Shown here: positions 6,894-15,853 of the stretch, piece after piece | How positions within the stretch are numbered: the first letter of the stretch is position 1 | How the letters are laid out: every line of letters begins with the position of its first letter | From: Shimia isoporae | GTDB taxonomy: Bacteria; Pseudomonadota; Alphaproteobacteria; Rhodobacterales; Rhodobacteraceae | Reading direction: 5' to 3' | DNA length: 64,000 nucleotides | Assembly: GCF_004346865.1 (NCBI RefSeq) | Contig: NZ_SMGR01000001.1 | Coordinates: 434,001-498,000, forward strand | Program-made: the position numbers and the translations under genes | Notes under the pieces: generated by a model | Seen by the model: the letters and a program-made list of their open reading frames with translations, nothing else | Told to the model about the DNA's origin: nothing | Database searches by the model: none

Positions 6894-7457
6894 GGCCAGC
6901 GTAAACCCGATTTTGTAGCTTTGCTCCAGCAGCGCGGCACGGCGGGCATCCGACCCTGTGGCGCCGTACAACACTTCCAATTTGCGGGGAGACAATCCGA
7001 AATAGCCGAATGTTCCCTTGATCCACGCGGTTTCGAGTGCTTCGAGGTAGCCTTCGTTTTTGATTTCGTCAGACCGCCCGCCCGCAGGGACCAGCAAAAC
7101 GCCGCTTCGGGCGCGTTGCAGGGAGGTCTCGGGATCGTCGAGTTGGTCGTAGGCCCAACCCCACCGGAACACCCGGTCGACCCAACCTTTGGTCATTGCC
7201 GGCATGCCCCACCAGAACAACGGGAACACCAGACAGATTGCGTCGGCCCGCGCGATGCGCGCCTGTTCTGCAAGAACATCCGGCGGGGTCGTGTTTTTGA
7301 TGTCTGCCAGTGACCACAGCGGGTTGAACCCCTCCGCGTTCAGGTCGGCGAGTTCGGTTGAGTGGCCTGCTGCCTGGGCACCGCGCATGAAAGCTTGTGC
7401 GGCCGCGGCGCTGAAGGCGTTGGGGTTAGGATGGTCGAGGACAGTCAGGACGTGCAT
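6870..7457 (-). CDS. NAD(P)H:quinone oxidoreductase-like flavoprotein
   Basis: 195 residues with a flavodoxin-like fold of the NQO1/KefF/MdaB kind. It begins MHVLTVLDHPNPNAFSAA, the typical start strand and FMN/FAD phosphate loop, and contains DAICLVFPLFWWGMPAMTKG and WVDRVFRWGWAY, which are family hallmarks. Such enzymes reduce quinones by two electrons in the cytoplasm. It overlaps the convergent SDR gene tail to tail by 24 bases. Start at ATG 7457, no strong competing start. Confidence 0.85.
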   Translation of the reverse strand: MHVLTVLDHPNPNAFSAAAAQAFMRGAQAAGHSTELADLNAEGFNPLWSLADIKNTTPPDVLAEQARIARADAICLVFPLFWWGMPAMTKGWVDRVFRWGWAYDQLDDPETSLQRARSGVLLVPAGGRSDEIKNEGYLEALETAWIKGTFGYFGLSPRKLEVLYGATGSDARRAALLEQSYKIGFTLASPNDGCA

Positions 7458-7635
7458 GTGGGCTCCGGAGTTCGTTGCTCACATGTCTAAGGCCTCAGGT
7501 TAGGTTGAGGGCAAGGGTAAGTAATCTTTTTATTTCAGGGTTTTAAGGCGGTCTCCGCTTCCTTTGCCGTGGGTCCGCCAATAGGCAGGCGGCTTAACCG
7601 CGTGCCTTTCTTCACCTCTGATCTGGAGAATCGCC

Positions 7636-9027
7636 TCAGCCGTCGGTCTGAAGGGTTCCGTTTTCCCATGTGCCGGTTGCGGTTTCCCCGCCAGCGTAGT
7701 TGATCGTGCCGGAACCCTGACGTTTGCCGGCTTTGAACATGCCTTCATACACGTCGCCGTTCGCGTAGGTGGCTACGCCCATACCGTCGATTTCACCGGC
7801 TTTCCATTCGCCGGAATATTTGAAGCCGTCAGGCATGACCAGTTCGCCGATGCCTTCGCGTTGGCCTTTGACAAAGGCACCTGTGTAAACGGAGCCGTCC
7901 GGAAAGGTGACAGTGCCCAGACCGTGGCGCAGACCTTCCACAAAGTCGCCTTCGTAGCGGTAACCGTCAGGGTAGGTGGTCACGCCTTTGCCGTGGCTGC
8001 GGGCGGCTTTGAATTCGCCTTCGTAGACCAGCCCGTTCACATAAGCAGCCTTGCCGTTGCCTTCGATCACGCCGTCGACCCATTCGCCTTCGTAGATGCT
8101 GCCGTCGGCATAGGTGATTTTGCCGAAGCCGTGGCTTTGGTTGTTGCGGATGGCCCCCTGATAGACGGAGCCGTCCGTGTAGGTGAGCGTGCCTTCGCCT
8201 TCTTGTCGGCCGTTGAGCCAGCTGCCCTTGTAGCTGTAGCCGTCTGGCGCGGTGAGCGTGCCTTGGCCGTGGCGCTGACCATCCTGAAAATTGCCTACGT
8301 AGCGGTCGCCGTTCGCATAGGCCATCTCGCCATTTCCTTGACGGCGACCGTTGCTGATCTGGCCGACGTACGTATCGCCGTTGGCATATGTGATGGTGCC
8401 TTCGCCAGACATCTGGTTATCCGCCCAGCTGCCGGTGTAGACCAACCCGTCCGGCACCGTGAGTGTGCCGGTGCCTGAGCGTTGCCCGTTGACCATGCCG
8501 CCGTCATAAATCGTGCCGTCTGCAAAGGTGATTTTGCCTTGGCCATCGCGAATGCCGTTGACCCAGCTGCCTTCGTACTGGTCGCCGTTCGGGAAGATGG
8601 ACGTTCCGTGGCCGTGCTGGACCGCATTCACGAAGTCGCCTTCGTAGCGCACACCATCTGCGCCGATGGACACACCGCGACCGGTGATCTGGCCTTCTTT
8701 CCATTCGCCTTCATAGGTGCCGCCATCTGCGAAAACGATTTTGCCGACGCCGTGTGGACGGCCCTTGGCGAAGTCGCCTTCGTAAACGGATCCATTTGCG
8801 AAACGGGCCACACCTTTGCCGAGAATCTCGCCGTCGACCCACGCACCCGTGTATTCGTATCCGTTGGGCAGGCGGTAGGTGCCGGTACCGTGCTGCAGGC
8901 CGCCTTTGAAGGTGCCTTCGTACACGCCGCCATCGTCATACTGTTTGGTCAGAACCTGGCTGTCCTGCGCAATGGCCGGAGCGGCCGCCAGCAGGATGGC
9001 TAAAGTAAGTGCCTGAGTTCTGCTCAT
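7636..9027 (-). CDS. Exported MORN-repeat protein
   Basis: 463 residues: a signal peptide (residues 1-20, ending AIAQ) followed by 18 clear MORN repeats and a degenerate nineteenth at the C-terminus. The period is 23 residues with pattern Y-x-G-x-(W/F)-x-x-G-x-x-x-G-x-G-x-x-x-x-x-(D/N)-G; examples are YEGDFAKGRPHGVG and YEGEWVDGVIEGNG. In other proteins MORN arrays form extended beta ribbons that bind lipids or proteins. No catalytic domain is attached, so this is an all-repeat periplasmic or outer-surface protein. Neighbouring repeats differ at the DNA level, so the array is old, not a recent expansion. Role unknown. Confidence 0.9.
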   Translation of the reverse strand: MSRTQALTLAILLAAAPAIAQDSQVLTKQYDDGGVYEGTFKGGLQHGTGTYRLPNGYEYTGAWVDGEILGKGVARFANGSVYEGDFAKGRPHGVGKIVFADGGTYEGEWKEGQITGRGVSIGADGVRYEGDFVNAVQHGHGTSIFPNGDQYEGSWVNGIRDGQGKITFADGTIYDGGMVNGQRSGTGTLTVPDGLVYTGSWADNQMSGEGTITYANGDTYVGQISNGRRQGNGEMAYANGDRYVGNFQDGQRHGQGTLTAPDGYSYKGSWLNGRQEGEGTLTYTDGSVYQGAIRNNQSHGFGKITYADGSIYEGEWVDGVIEGNGKAAYVNGLVYEGEFKAARSHGKGVTTYPDGYRYEGDFVEGLRHGLGTVTFPDGSVYTGAFVKGQREGIGELVMPDGFKYSGEWKAGEIDGMGVATYANGDVYEGMFKAGKRQGSGTINYAGGETATGTWENGTLQTDG

Positions 9028-9216
9028 TCATTCAGTCCCATGTTGCCCACAAAGGGGGATCCCCAGCCGTTTTCCGGCATTGGATCGAATTTTAGATCAA
9101 TGGGTTGCGCTGGGCAACGGGTTTTGACGGGCTGTGCAATGGCGCAGGGGAATCTGTGACTGGTCACAGTCCGGTTGGCGTGGCAGCGTGCACAAAAATC
9201 GAACAAGGAGAAAACG

Positions 9217-9975
9217 ATGCGGGACTATGTGGGGACCAGTGATGGCATGGCTGCGGACGGGCTGCGGGTGACAATTGTCCGTGGGGTGCCGAGCCCATGG
9301 GGGGAAGTTGTAAAGGGCGTGCTGCATGTCAAAAACATCGACTGGCAACCCGTGAGTTTTGACGGGCAGGACAAGGCCCAGATCGAATGGACCGGTCAAG
9401 TGAGTGCGCCGACAGCCGTTTACGGCGACGAAGCGCCGCTTTCGTCGGTACGCGAGATCGTCGCGCTCGCTGAACGGCTTGCGCCGACACCAGCGCTTTT
9501 GCCCGAGGACAAAAACCAGAGGGCGCTTGTTTTGCAGATGGGCGAAGACCTGATGGGCGAAGGCGGCCTGGCGTGGTCCCGCCGCTTACAGCTCGTGCAC
9601 TACGGCATGACATCGTCGGGCGGGTTTTCTGGTGGCGTCGCGGCCTATCTGGCAGCAAAGTATGGCTATGTCGCAAGCATGGGCGAGACCTACGGGCCAC
9701 GGGTTGTCGCACTTTTGCGGGAATTTTCTGAATTTCTTGCGAACTCGGAAGGGCCTTATCTGTTTGGCGACACCATGACAGCGGCGGATATTCAGTTGGC
9801 CTGTGTCATGGCGTTGTTTGCACCGTTGCCGGACAACGTCTGTCCGATGCATGAAAAGGCGCGGGCGTCTTTTGAAACGCTGGACGGGCCAACAAAGGCA
9901 GCGCTTGCGCCCAACTTGCTCGCACACCGCGATCATATGTATGCCAACCATCTGGAGTTGCCTTTGCAGCTGTAA
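9217..9975 (+). CDS. Glutathione S-transferase-like protein
   Basis: 252 residues from ATG 9217, preceded by AAGGAGA; the TTG 14 codons earlier is not needed. The N-terminal part has LRVTIVRGVPSPWGEVVKG, HVKNIDWQPVSFD and later SVREIVALAERLAP, a divergent thioredoxin-like domain with WGE replacing the usual catalytic motif. The C-terminal helical domain contains GPYLFGDTMTAADIQLACVMA, a standard GST C-terminal motif with the N-capping box. Function unknown, possibly a ligand-binding GST homologue. Stands alone between the MORN gene (divergent) and nadE. Confidence 0.75.
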   Translation: MRDYVGTSDGMAADGLRVTIVRGVPSPWGEVVKGVLHVKNIDWQPVSFDGQDKAQIEWTGQVSAPTAVYGDEAPLSSVREIVALAERLAPTPALLPEDKNQRALVLQMGEDLMGEGGLAWSRRLQLVHYGMTSSGGFSGGVAAYLAAKYGYVASMGETYGPRVVALLREFSEFLANSEGPYLFGDTMTAADIQLACVMALFAPLPDNVCPMHEKARASFETLDGPTKAALAPNLLAHRDHMYANHLELPLQL

Positions 9976-10054
9976 AGTGAACGCGATTGCGCTTTCCCTT
10001 GTCGCTGGGTCTGCTACATCTTTGGCCGAAGGAATTTAGCAGGAGGCAGGGGCG

Positions 10055-11713
10055 ATGTCCGACACGTTCCGCTTGACCATGGCGCAAGCCAATCCGGTGA
10101 TGGGCGATCTGCGCGGCAATGCAAACAAGGTGCGCGCGATCTGGGCCGAAGCAAAGGCTGCGGGCTCGGACATGGTTGCCTTTCCCGAGATGTTCATCGT
10201 CGGCTACAACGCGCAGGACCTAATCCTGAAACCTGCGTTGCAGGCTGCGGCGTTGGCGGAAATCGAGCGTTTGGCGGTGGATTGCGCTGACGGGCCGGTT
10301 GTGACTGTCGGTGGACCCTGGGCGGATGACGGAAAGCTGTACAACGCGTATTTCGTGCTGAAGGGCGGAAGGATCGTGCATCGCCAGCTCAAGCATCACC
10401 TTCCGAACTATACGGTGTTCGATGAGGAACGCCTGTTTGAACATGGCCCTATGGGCGGGCCGTATGACGTGAACGGTGTTCGGGTTGGCAGCCCGATTTG
10501 CGAAGATGCTTGGTTCGAGGACGTGCCGGAAACTCTGGAGGAAACCGGAGCGGAGATTCTCGTGGTGCCCAACGGATCGCCGTACTATCGCGACAAGTTT
10601 GACCGGCGCATGAACCACATGGTCGCGCGTGTCATAGAGACCGAGCTGCCTCTGGTCTATTTGAACATGGTGGGAGGTCAGGACGATCAGGTCTTTGACG
10701 GCGGGTCTTTTGTTTTGAACCCTGGTGGCGAACTTGCGATGCAGCTGCCGGTTTTCGACGAAGCGATCGCACATGTCGAGTTCGAGCGCACACCTGCCGG
10801 ATGGCGGTGCAAGGAGGGGCCGAAGGCGGTTCTGCCCGCTGGTGAGGAGCAGGATTATCGCGTTTGTGTCGAAGCGCTTCGGGATTACATGGGCAAGACC
10901 GGTTTCAAGAAGGTTCTGCTCGGGCTGTCCGGGGGGATCGACAGTGCGCTGGTTGCGACCATTGCCGTGGATGCGCTGGGGCCGGACAATGTGCGGTGTG
11001 TGATGTTGCCGTCCGAGTACACATCACAGGAGTCACTGGATGACGCCAAAGACATCGCAGAGCGTTTGGGTGTCCGGTATGATTTTGTGCCAATCAAGGA
11101 AGGGCGGCAAGCGATCACCAACACGCTTGCACCTTTGTTTGAGGGCACCGAGGCCGGTCTGACCGAGGAAAACATACAAAGTCGTCTGCGCGGATTGTTG
11201 TTGATGGCGCTGAGCAACAAGTTTGGCGAGATGCTTTTGACCACGGGCAACAAGTCGGAGGTCGCGGTGGGCTATGCCACGATCTATGGCGATATGGCGG
11301 GCGGGTATAATCCCATCAAGGACATGTACAAAACCCGCGTGTTCGAGACGTCGCGGTGGCGCAATGCTGTGCATCGGGACTGGATGTCGGGACCGGAAGG
11401 TGAGGTCATTCCTGTCAACATCATCGATAAGCCGCCCTCGGCCGAGCTGCGACCTGATCAGAAGGATGAGGACAGCCTGCCTCCGTATGACGTTCTGGAC
11501 GCAATCCTTCTGATGCTGGTGGATCAGGAAAAATCGGTGGCTGATTGTGTTACAGCAGGATTTGACCGGGAAACGGTCAAACGGGTCGAGCATCTGGTTT
11601 ACATTAGTGAATACAAGCGGTTCCAGTCTGCACCCGGTGCCCGGTTGAGCAAGAAAGCATTCTGGATGGATCGCCGTTATCCGATCGTGAACCGCTTTCG
11701 CGACGAGAGCTGA
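10055..11713 (+). CDS. nadE: Glutamine-dependent NAD+ synthetase
   Basis: 552 residues, the normal size of the two-domain enzyme. Residues 1 to about 260 are a nitrilase-fold glutaminase: the Glu in MVAFPEMFIVGY, the Lys in RQLKHHLPNY and the Cys in GSPICEDAWF form its triad. The C-terminal ATP-pyrophosphatase domain starts around residue 285 with VLLGLSGGIDSALVATIAVD (SGGxDS P-loop) and has TTGNKSEVAVGYATIYGDMAGG. It amidates nicotinic acid adenine dinucleotide to NAD+ in the cytoplasm using Gln. GGAGGCAGGGG precedes the ATG. nadD, the previous step, is elsewhere in this window (48095). Confidence 0.97.
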   Translation: MSDTFRLTMAQANPVMGDLRGNANKVRAIWAEAKAAGSDMVAFPEMFIVGYNAQDLILKPALQAAALAEIERLAVDCADGPVVTVGGPWADDGKLYNAYFVLKGGRIVHRQLKHHLPNYTVFDEERLFEHGPMGGPYDVNGVRVGSPICEDAWFEDVPETLEETGAEILVVPNGSPYYRDKFDRRMNHMVARVIETELPLVYLNMVGGQDDQVFDGGSFVLNPGGELAMQLPVFDEAIAHVEFERTPAGWRCKEGPKAVLPAGEEQDYRVCVEALRDYMGKTGFKKVLLGLSGGIDSALVATIAVDALGPDNVRCVMLPSEYTSQESLDDAKDIAERLGVRYDFVPIKEGRQAITNTLAPLFEGTEAGLTEENIQSRLRGLLLMALSNKFGEMLLTTGNKSEVAVGYATIYGDMAGGYNPIKDMYKTRVFETSRWRNAVHRDWMSGPEGEVIPVNIIDKPPSAELRPDQKDEDSLPPYDVLDAILLMLVDQEKSVADCVTAGFDRETVKRVEHLVYISEYKRFQSAPGARLSKKAFWMDRRYPIVNRFRDES

Positions 11714-11732
11714 TTGCGGTTCAGCGGCCTTT

Positions 11733-12686
11733 TCAGAGGTGAATCTCTGAAAGGGAGCAGTCTGGCAAATAGCGCGTGAAGTCCGACTTGCGACAGAGTT
11801 CGGTGGCTGGTGTGGTCACGGCGGCTGTGGCAGCTGTCGTGCCGTGTTGCAGGGCTGTTGCGAGGGGTTCGCCAGCGGCGCGGGCAAGCGTGAAGGCGCC
11901 GACAAAGCTGTCTCCCGCGCCAACCTTGCTGTCGATCGGGACATCCAGTGCGGAGGCGTGCAAACATCCGTCTTCGCTTGCCAGGATGGAACCATCGGGG
12001 CCGCGCGCCACAATCACTGTTTCGGCCACACCGCGTTTCACGAGGTTTTCTGCGAAACGGGCGCTGTCTTCGCGGGTTGGTAGGGGAGCGCCGTGAATGT
12101 CCTCGCTTTCGTCCAGATCCATACGCAGCACCGCGAGCCCGGGGTTGGGGCCGGAGCAAAGATCATGCAGCGGCTCGCCGGAGATATCACAGATGATACT
12201 GGGGCCGGTGTCTTGGAGTGAGGCGATGATGGTGCGGGCAAAGTCGCGCGGCATCCCTGGAGCGAGGCTTCCGGACAGGACCAGAAGGCCTGCCCGATTG
12301 GTCATGGCGTTGAGACGGGTCAGAAGCTGTTTGCAGTCAGCCGAGGACCACGTTGGGCCAGGCATGACGAAGCGGAACTGCTTGCCGGTTTCGTCACTGA
12401 TGACAGCGACATTGGTGCGGGTTTCGCCTGGCGCGGGGTGCGCGATTTCGGCGATGCCTTCGTCTGCGAGCAGGGTTTGGAGGCGTTGGCCGGCGTTGCC
12501 TCCGGCGACGACAAAGGCGCGGGAATGGCCACCGAGGATCCGGATAGCACGGGACACATTGATGCCGCCGCCGCCAGCGCTGAATTCGGGTGTGGCGCAG
12601 CGCAGCTTGTGGCCCGCGACCACACTCGGAGCCGTGGTCGAGAGATCCACTGCGGGATTCAGCGTGACTGTTAGGATGTCTTGCAT
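11733..12686 (-). CDS. pfkB: PfkB-type hexose kinase (6-phosphofructokinase II-like)
   Basis: 317 residues of the ribokinase/PfkB fold. MQDILTVTLNPAVDLST is the standard opening, then KLRCATPEFSAGGGGINVSR (di-glycine substrate motif), QFRFVMPG, LLVLSGSLAPGMPRDFA, and the ATP/anion-hole signature VGAGDSFVGAF near residue 260 with the catalytic Asp. The K-L-R-C...GGGGINV...QFRFVMPG pattern matches E. coli PfkB better than FruK, so fructose-6-phosphate is the likely substrate, but 1-phosphofructokinase or tagatose-6-phosphate kinase cannot be excluded. I used ATG 12686 because family members start there; the ribosome binding site is weak. Converges with nadE. Confidence 0.8.
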   Translation of the reverse strand: MQDILTVTLNPAVDLSTTAPSVVAGHKLRCATPEFSAGGGGINVSRAIRILGGHSRAFVVAGGNAGQRLQTLLADEGIAEIAHPAPGETRTNVAVISDETGKQFRFVMPGPTWSSADCKQLLTRLNAMTNRAGLLVLSGSLAPGMPRDFARTIIASLQDTGPSIICDISGEPLHDLCSGPNPGLAVLRMDLDESEDIHGAPLPTREDSARFAENLVKRGVAETVIVARGPDGSILASEDGCLHASALDVPIDSKVGAGDSFVGAFTLARAAGEPLATALQHGTTAATAAVTTPATELCRKSDFTRYLPDCSLSEIHL

Positions 12687-12877
12687 GGGGCACCGGTTCG
12701 GCTGACGATAGGCATGATGTGACATGTTTGCGCTAACTTTCCAAGTGAACAAATGGTACTTGGGATCAGCGAAAGAGCGCCGCAAAAGTCGTGCAATTGC
12801 CTGCGCATCTTGGCAAGCTGCGTGCAATGGCGCATGTGGCAGGCATGTAAAAAAGACATTTTTTGACGGGGTGCGTT

Positions 12878-14272
12878 ATGGGCACATTAACCTGGCAGGA
12901 TGAGCGCACCGAGGGAGGGCGCGAGGCGAACAAAACCACCCTGCGCAAGATCAGCGACATGATCGCGGCGGGAGATCGCGAGGGCGTGCTGGCCGCGACG
13001 GGCGACTGGCACCCGGCAGACGCGCTGGCCTGTTTGCTTCGGTTGCGTCCCGCGAAAGCGCGTTTGGCGTTTGACTGGTTGCCTGATGTGCTTGGACTCA
13101 AGGTGCTCGCGGAGTTGGACAATGACCTGTACACGGTGCTCTACAGCCCCGAGTCCGAACGCACCTTCGCCAACATCATCGAGATGATGGATGTGGATGA
13201 AGCGGTTGACACGCTTCAGGAGTTGCCTCGAGATTTTGCCTCAAATGTCATTGCGACGCGGCCGGATGCCGACCGTATCGCTGAGGTTCTGCGCGCACGT
13301 GATGACAGTGCCGCGTCGGTGATGCGACTGGGTGTGCTTATGGCGCCCGAGCATTGGACAGTGGGTCAGTTGACCGAGGACATCCGGCTGCGCACCGAGG
13401 AAATCGGCAAGATCGACATGATGTTTGTGGTGGATGAGGCCCGCAGGCCGGTCGGGTTTCTGCGGTTTCGGGAGGTGCTTCAGGCGAGGGCGGATGTGGC
13501 CCTGACCTCGATCGTCCACCCTGAACTTGTGGTCGTAGACGGGGAAACCGACCGCGAGGATGTGCTGAAGCTGGCGCGCAGCAAGGGGCTAAACGCGCTG
13601 GGTGTTGTCGACGCGAGCGGCAAACTGGTGGGTGGGATATCGGCCAGGGAACTTCAGGAGATCGTTCAGGAGGAAGCCGAGGAAGATATGCTGCGCATGG
13701 GCTCGGTGTCTCCGGCGACGACCCAGTTTGACGGACCTTTCACAATTTTGAAGCGGCGTCTTCCGTGGTTGTTGGGTGGGCTTTGCGGGGCGAGTTTTGC
13801 GGCCGCTGTGATTGGGTCATACGAGGAAGCACTGGCGCAGGCTGCTGTGTTGGCGAGCTTCATTCCAGTGGTTATGGCGACAGCAGGCAACGCAGGTATT
13901 CAGGCCAGTACTGTTTCGGTGCAAACGCTGACAACGGGTGCGAATTGGCGTGGCGATTTCGGGACGCGGATGTTGCGCGAGTTTTTTGGAGCGTTGTTCA
14001 ATGGCCTGAGCATCGGAGCAATCACCGCTCTGGTCGTTTTGGTTGTCAGTCTGGTTCTGCCAATAGCCGCGCCGCAGATGCTTGCGCTTTCGGCCTTTTT
14101 GGCCTTGACGCTCGTGACGACGATTGCAGGAACGATGGGCGCAATGATCCCGTTTTTGTTGCGGTCGCTCGGTCTTGATCCTGCGGTGGCAACGGGGATT
14201 TTTATCACCACGACGAACGATGTCTTTGGTGTTTTGATCTTTTTTGTGGTGGCCAGCGCGCTGTATTTATAG
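12878..14272 (+). CDS. mgtE: Magnesium transporter MgtE
   Basis: 464 residues. The N-terminal MgtE domain (to about residue 140) is followed by two CBS domains (about 140-270; ALGVVDASGKLVGGISARE is in the second) and five hydrophobic helices. The transmembrane motif VMATAGNAGIQASTVSVQTL holds the P-A-G-N-x-G-like selectivity segment, with TAGN here instead of GGNAG-type variants, and GIFITTTNDVFGVLIFF is near the end with its conserved Asp. Homodimeric channel gated by Mg2+ on the cytoplasmic domains. ATG 12878 fits the family start; a TTG at 12863 is less likely. No Mg riboswitch was recognised upstream. Confidence 0.93.
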   Translation: MGTLTWQDERTEGGREANKTTLRKISDMIAAGDREGVLAATGDWHPADALACLLRLRPAKARLAFDWLPDVLGLKVLAELDNDLYTVLYSPESERTFANIIEMMDVDEAVDTLQELPRDFASNVIATRPDADRIAEVLRARDDSAASVMRLGVLMAPEHWTVGQLTEDIRLRTEEIGKIDMMFVVDEARRPVGFLRFREVLQARADVALTSIVHPELVVVDGETDREDVLKLARSKGLNALGVVDASGKLVGGISARELQEIVQEEAEEDMLRMGSVSPATTQFDGPFTILKRRLPWLLGGLCGASFAAAVIGSYEEALAQAAVLASFIPVVMATAGNAGIQASTVSVQTLTTGANWRGDFGTRMLREFFGALFNGLSIGAITALVVLVVSLVLPIAAPQMLALSAFLALTLVTTIAGTMGAMIPFLLRSLGLDPAVATGIFITTTNDVFGVLIFFVVASALYL

Positions 14273-14314
14273 CGCGCCAGACGGAGCAAGCGCGCTGACC
14301 AGGTGGCGAGGGTA

Positions 14315-15247
14315 TCAGCCCATCATGAACTGATAGCTTGCCGGCGCGTAGTGGAAGCCGTCGCCGTGGGTTTCGACGTACCCAACAGCTGGGAATGGCA
14401 TGTGGTAGCCCACGAAAGGCACATTGTCCGCGGCCAGCATACCAAGCACCTTGCGACGTGTGGCGGCAGCGGCAGATTTGTCCATGTCGAATTTTACTTC
14501 CCAATCAGGGTAGGCCAGCGACCATACATAGTGATTGGTGAAGTCCGCGCCGAGCAGCATTTGCTGCCCCTCGCTTTCGAGCATGTATGTCATATGGCCC
14601 GGCGTGTGTCCGAATGCGCCCATGGCCGTCACACCGGACGCCACGGAGGCGCCGTCGTCGATCATGTCGAACCGATCCATGTTGGGGCGGATCTTGCCTT
14701 CGAAGGCTTTGTTTTGGTCGGTGCCAGCCCAGAAGTTCATCTCGGCGGCGCCAGTGACGTGCTTGGCGTTTGCAAAGGTTACGCCGTTTTCGCCGGCAGT
14801 TCCGCCGACGTGGTCACCGTGCATGTGGGTGATGACAACGGTGTCGACCTGATCGGTGGAATATCCCGCGGCTTGCAACGCGGAGGAGATCGCCTCGGGG
14901 CTAAGGCCTGTATCAAACAGGATCAGCTCGGAGCCGGTGTTGACGATCGTGGGCGTGAAGAAAAACTGTGCCGCGTCGGTGGGAATGCGGTTGGCGGCGG
15001 ATGCGGTTGCAAACTCGTCAGCAGAAACGTTCATGCCGAAGATGTTTTGCGGGCCTTCTACGGTGCGGGTGCCAACCAGAAGTGTGGTGACTTCAAAGTT
15101 GCCCAGCTTCATGCGGTTGAAGCGAGTCTGGGCAACGCCCATCATGTCAGCAGCGGCGGTGGCTTGGGTGCCTGTGGCCGCCGCGACGGGCAACGCAGCG
15201 GCGCCGGCGATCAAATGGCGGCGGGAAATCGTTGGGGTCTTCAGCAT
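14315..15247 (-). CDS. Tat-exported MBL-fold metallo-hydrolase
   Basis: 310 residues. The N-terminus is a twin-arginine signal: SRRHLIAGAAALPVAAA then an Ala-rich cleavage region near residue 33. The metallo-beta-lactamase core has VVITHMHGDHVGG (zinc ligands His-x-His-x-Asp-His), an NTGSELILFDTG strand before it, and AFGHTPGHMTYM with the later metal His. Related proteins include periplasmic lactonases and quorum-quenching enzymes, but the substrate cannot be told. AGGAGAGG precedes ATG 15247. It is divergent from the DUF1801 gene across an AT-rich promoter region. Confidence 0.88.
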   Translation of the reverse strand: MLKTPTISRRHLIAGAAALPVAAATGTQATAAADMMGVAQTRFNRMKLGNFEVTTLLVGTRTVEGPQNIFGMNVSADEFATASAANRIPTDAAQFFFTPTIVNTGSELILFDTGLSPEAISSALQAAGYSTDQVDTVVITHMHGDHVGGTAGENGVTFANAKHVTGAAEMNFWAGTDQNKAFEGKIRPNMDRFDMIDDGASVASGVTAMGAFGHTPGHMTYMLESEGQQMLLGADFTNHYVWSLAYPDWEVKFDMDKSAAAATRRKVLGMLAADNVPFVGYHMPFPAVGYVETHGDGFHYAPASYQFMMG

Positions 15248-15356
15248 GGGTCCTCTCCTGTGTGCTGATAAAATCGATATTTGTTATATCCTACACTATA
15301 CGACGATTTTTTGAGAGTGGATTGAAAATCGCGGGAAATTGATCTGGAATGAGAGA
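15248..15356. promoter_or_regulatory. AT-rich divergent promoter region
   Basis: 109 bases between the MBL-fold gene and the DUF1801 gene, clearly more AT-rich than the surroundings. Contains AAAATCG at 15270-15276 facing CGATTTT at 15304-15310 (7-base dyad, 27-base spacer) and a short ATAT-TTGTT-ATAT dyad at 15277-15289. Probably two back-to-back promoters with an operator; the regulator is not known. Confidence 0.4.
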
Positions 15357-15785
15357 ATGAGCGGCAACAAGACAGTACCTACCGGACAGGATGTCCCTGC
15401 ATTTCTGGCCACGATCGAACCGGCGCGTCGGCGTGACGACGGGCTGGCATTGCTCGACCTGTTCGGGCGCGTCACAGGATTTGAAGCAAAGATGTGGGGG
15501 CCGTCGATCGTCGGTTTCGGTCGGTATCACTATCGGTACGAAAGCGGGCGCACGGGGGATTTCCTGGCAACCGGATTCAGCCCGCGCAAAGCAAACCTGT
15601 CGATATACATAATGCCAGGCTATCAGGACTATAGCGACATCCTGGACCGGCTTGGAAAACACAAGATGGGAAAAAGCTGCCTGTACATCAATAAGTTAGC
15701 TGATGTGAATATGGAGGTGCTGGAAGAGCTTATCCGGACCGGGCTTCGCGACCTTAATGCGAAGTGGCCGGTTTTGGCTGACTGA
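15357..15785 (+). CDS. DUF1801 (YdhG-like) protein
   Basis: 142 residues. The DUF1801 pattern is readable: ARRRDDGLALLDLFGRVTGFEAKMWG, then VGFGRYHYRYESGRTGDFLATGFSPRKANLSIYI and later LGKHKMGKSCLYINKLADVN. The family is small, cytoplasmic and of unproven function. ATG 15357 follows GGAATGAGAG; an ATG six codons upstream is possible. Followed by a convergent gene 68 bases away. Confidence 0.82.
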   Translation: MSGNKTVPTGQDVPAFLATIEPARRRDDGLALLDLFGRVTGFEAKMWGPSIVGFGRYHYRYESGRTGDFLATGFSPRKANLSIYIMPGYQDYSDILDRLGKHKMGKSCLYINKLADVNMEVLEELIRTGLRDLNAKWPVLAD

Positions 15786-15853
15786 ATTGAACCGGATGGT
15801 TTCCTGTACTTCCGAAGGGGACAGACCAGAAAACGCGACTTTTGGCGCGCGCT

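Noticed and set aside
7530-7748. 72-codon minus-strand frame beyond the MORN gene
   Set aside because: Overlaps the 3' end of the MORN gene in another frame, no family, no ribosome binding site.
7861-8478. Long open frames antisense to the MORN gene
   Set aside because: The periodic translation reflects the 69-base repeat unit of the MORN gene read backwards.
7636-9027. Tandem DNA repeats as a possible CRISPR array
   Set aside because: The 69-base periodicity is coding, units are diverged, and no spacers or cas genes exist.
11731-11752. TTTCAGAG/CTCTGAAA hairpin between nadE and the kinase as terminator
   Set aside because: It has no T-run on either strand and lies largely within the end of the kinase coding region; left out of the feature list.
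14303-15268. 321-codon plus-strand frame opposite the MBL-fold gene
   Set aside because: Shadow of the real gene, which has a Tat signal, zinc motif and ribosome binding site.
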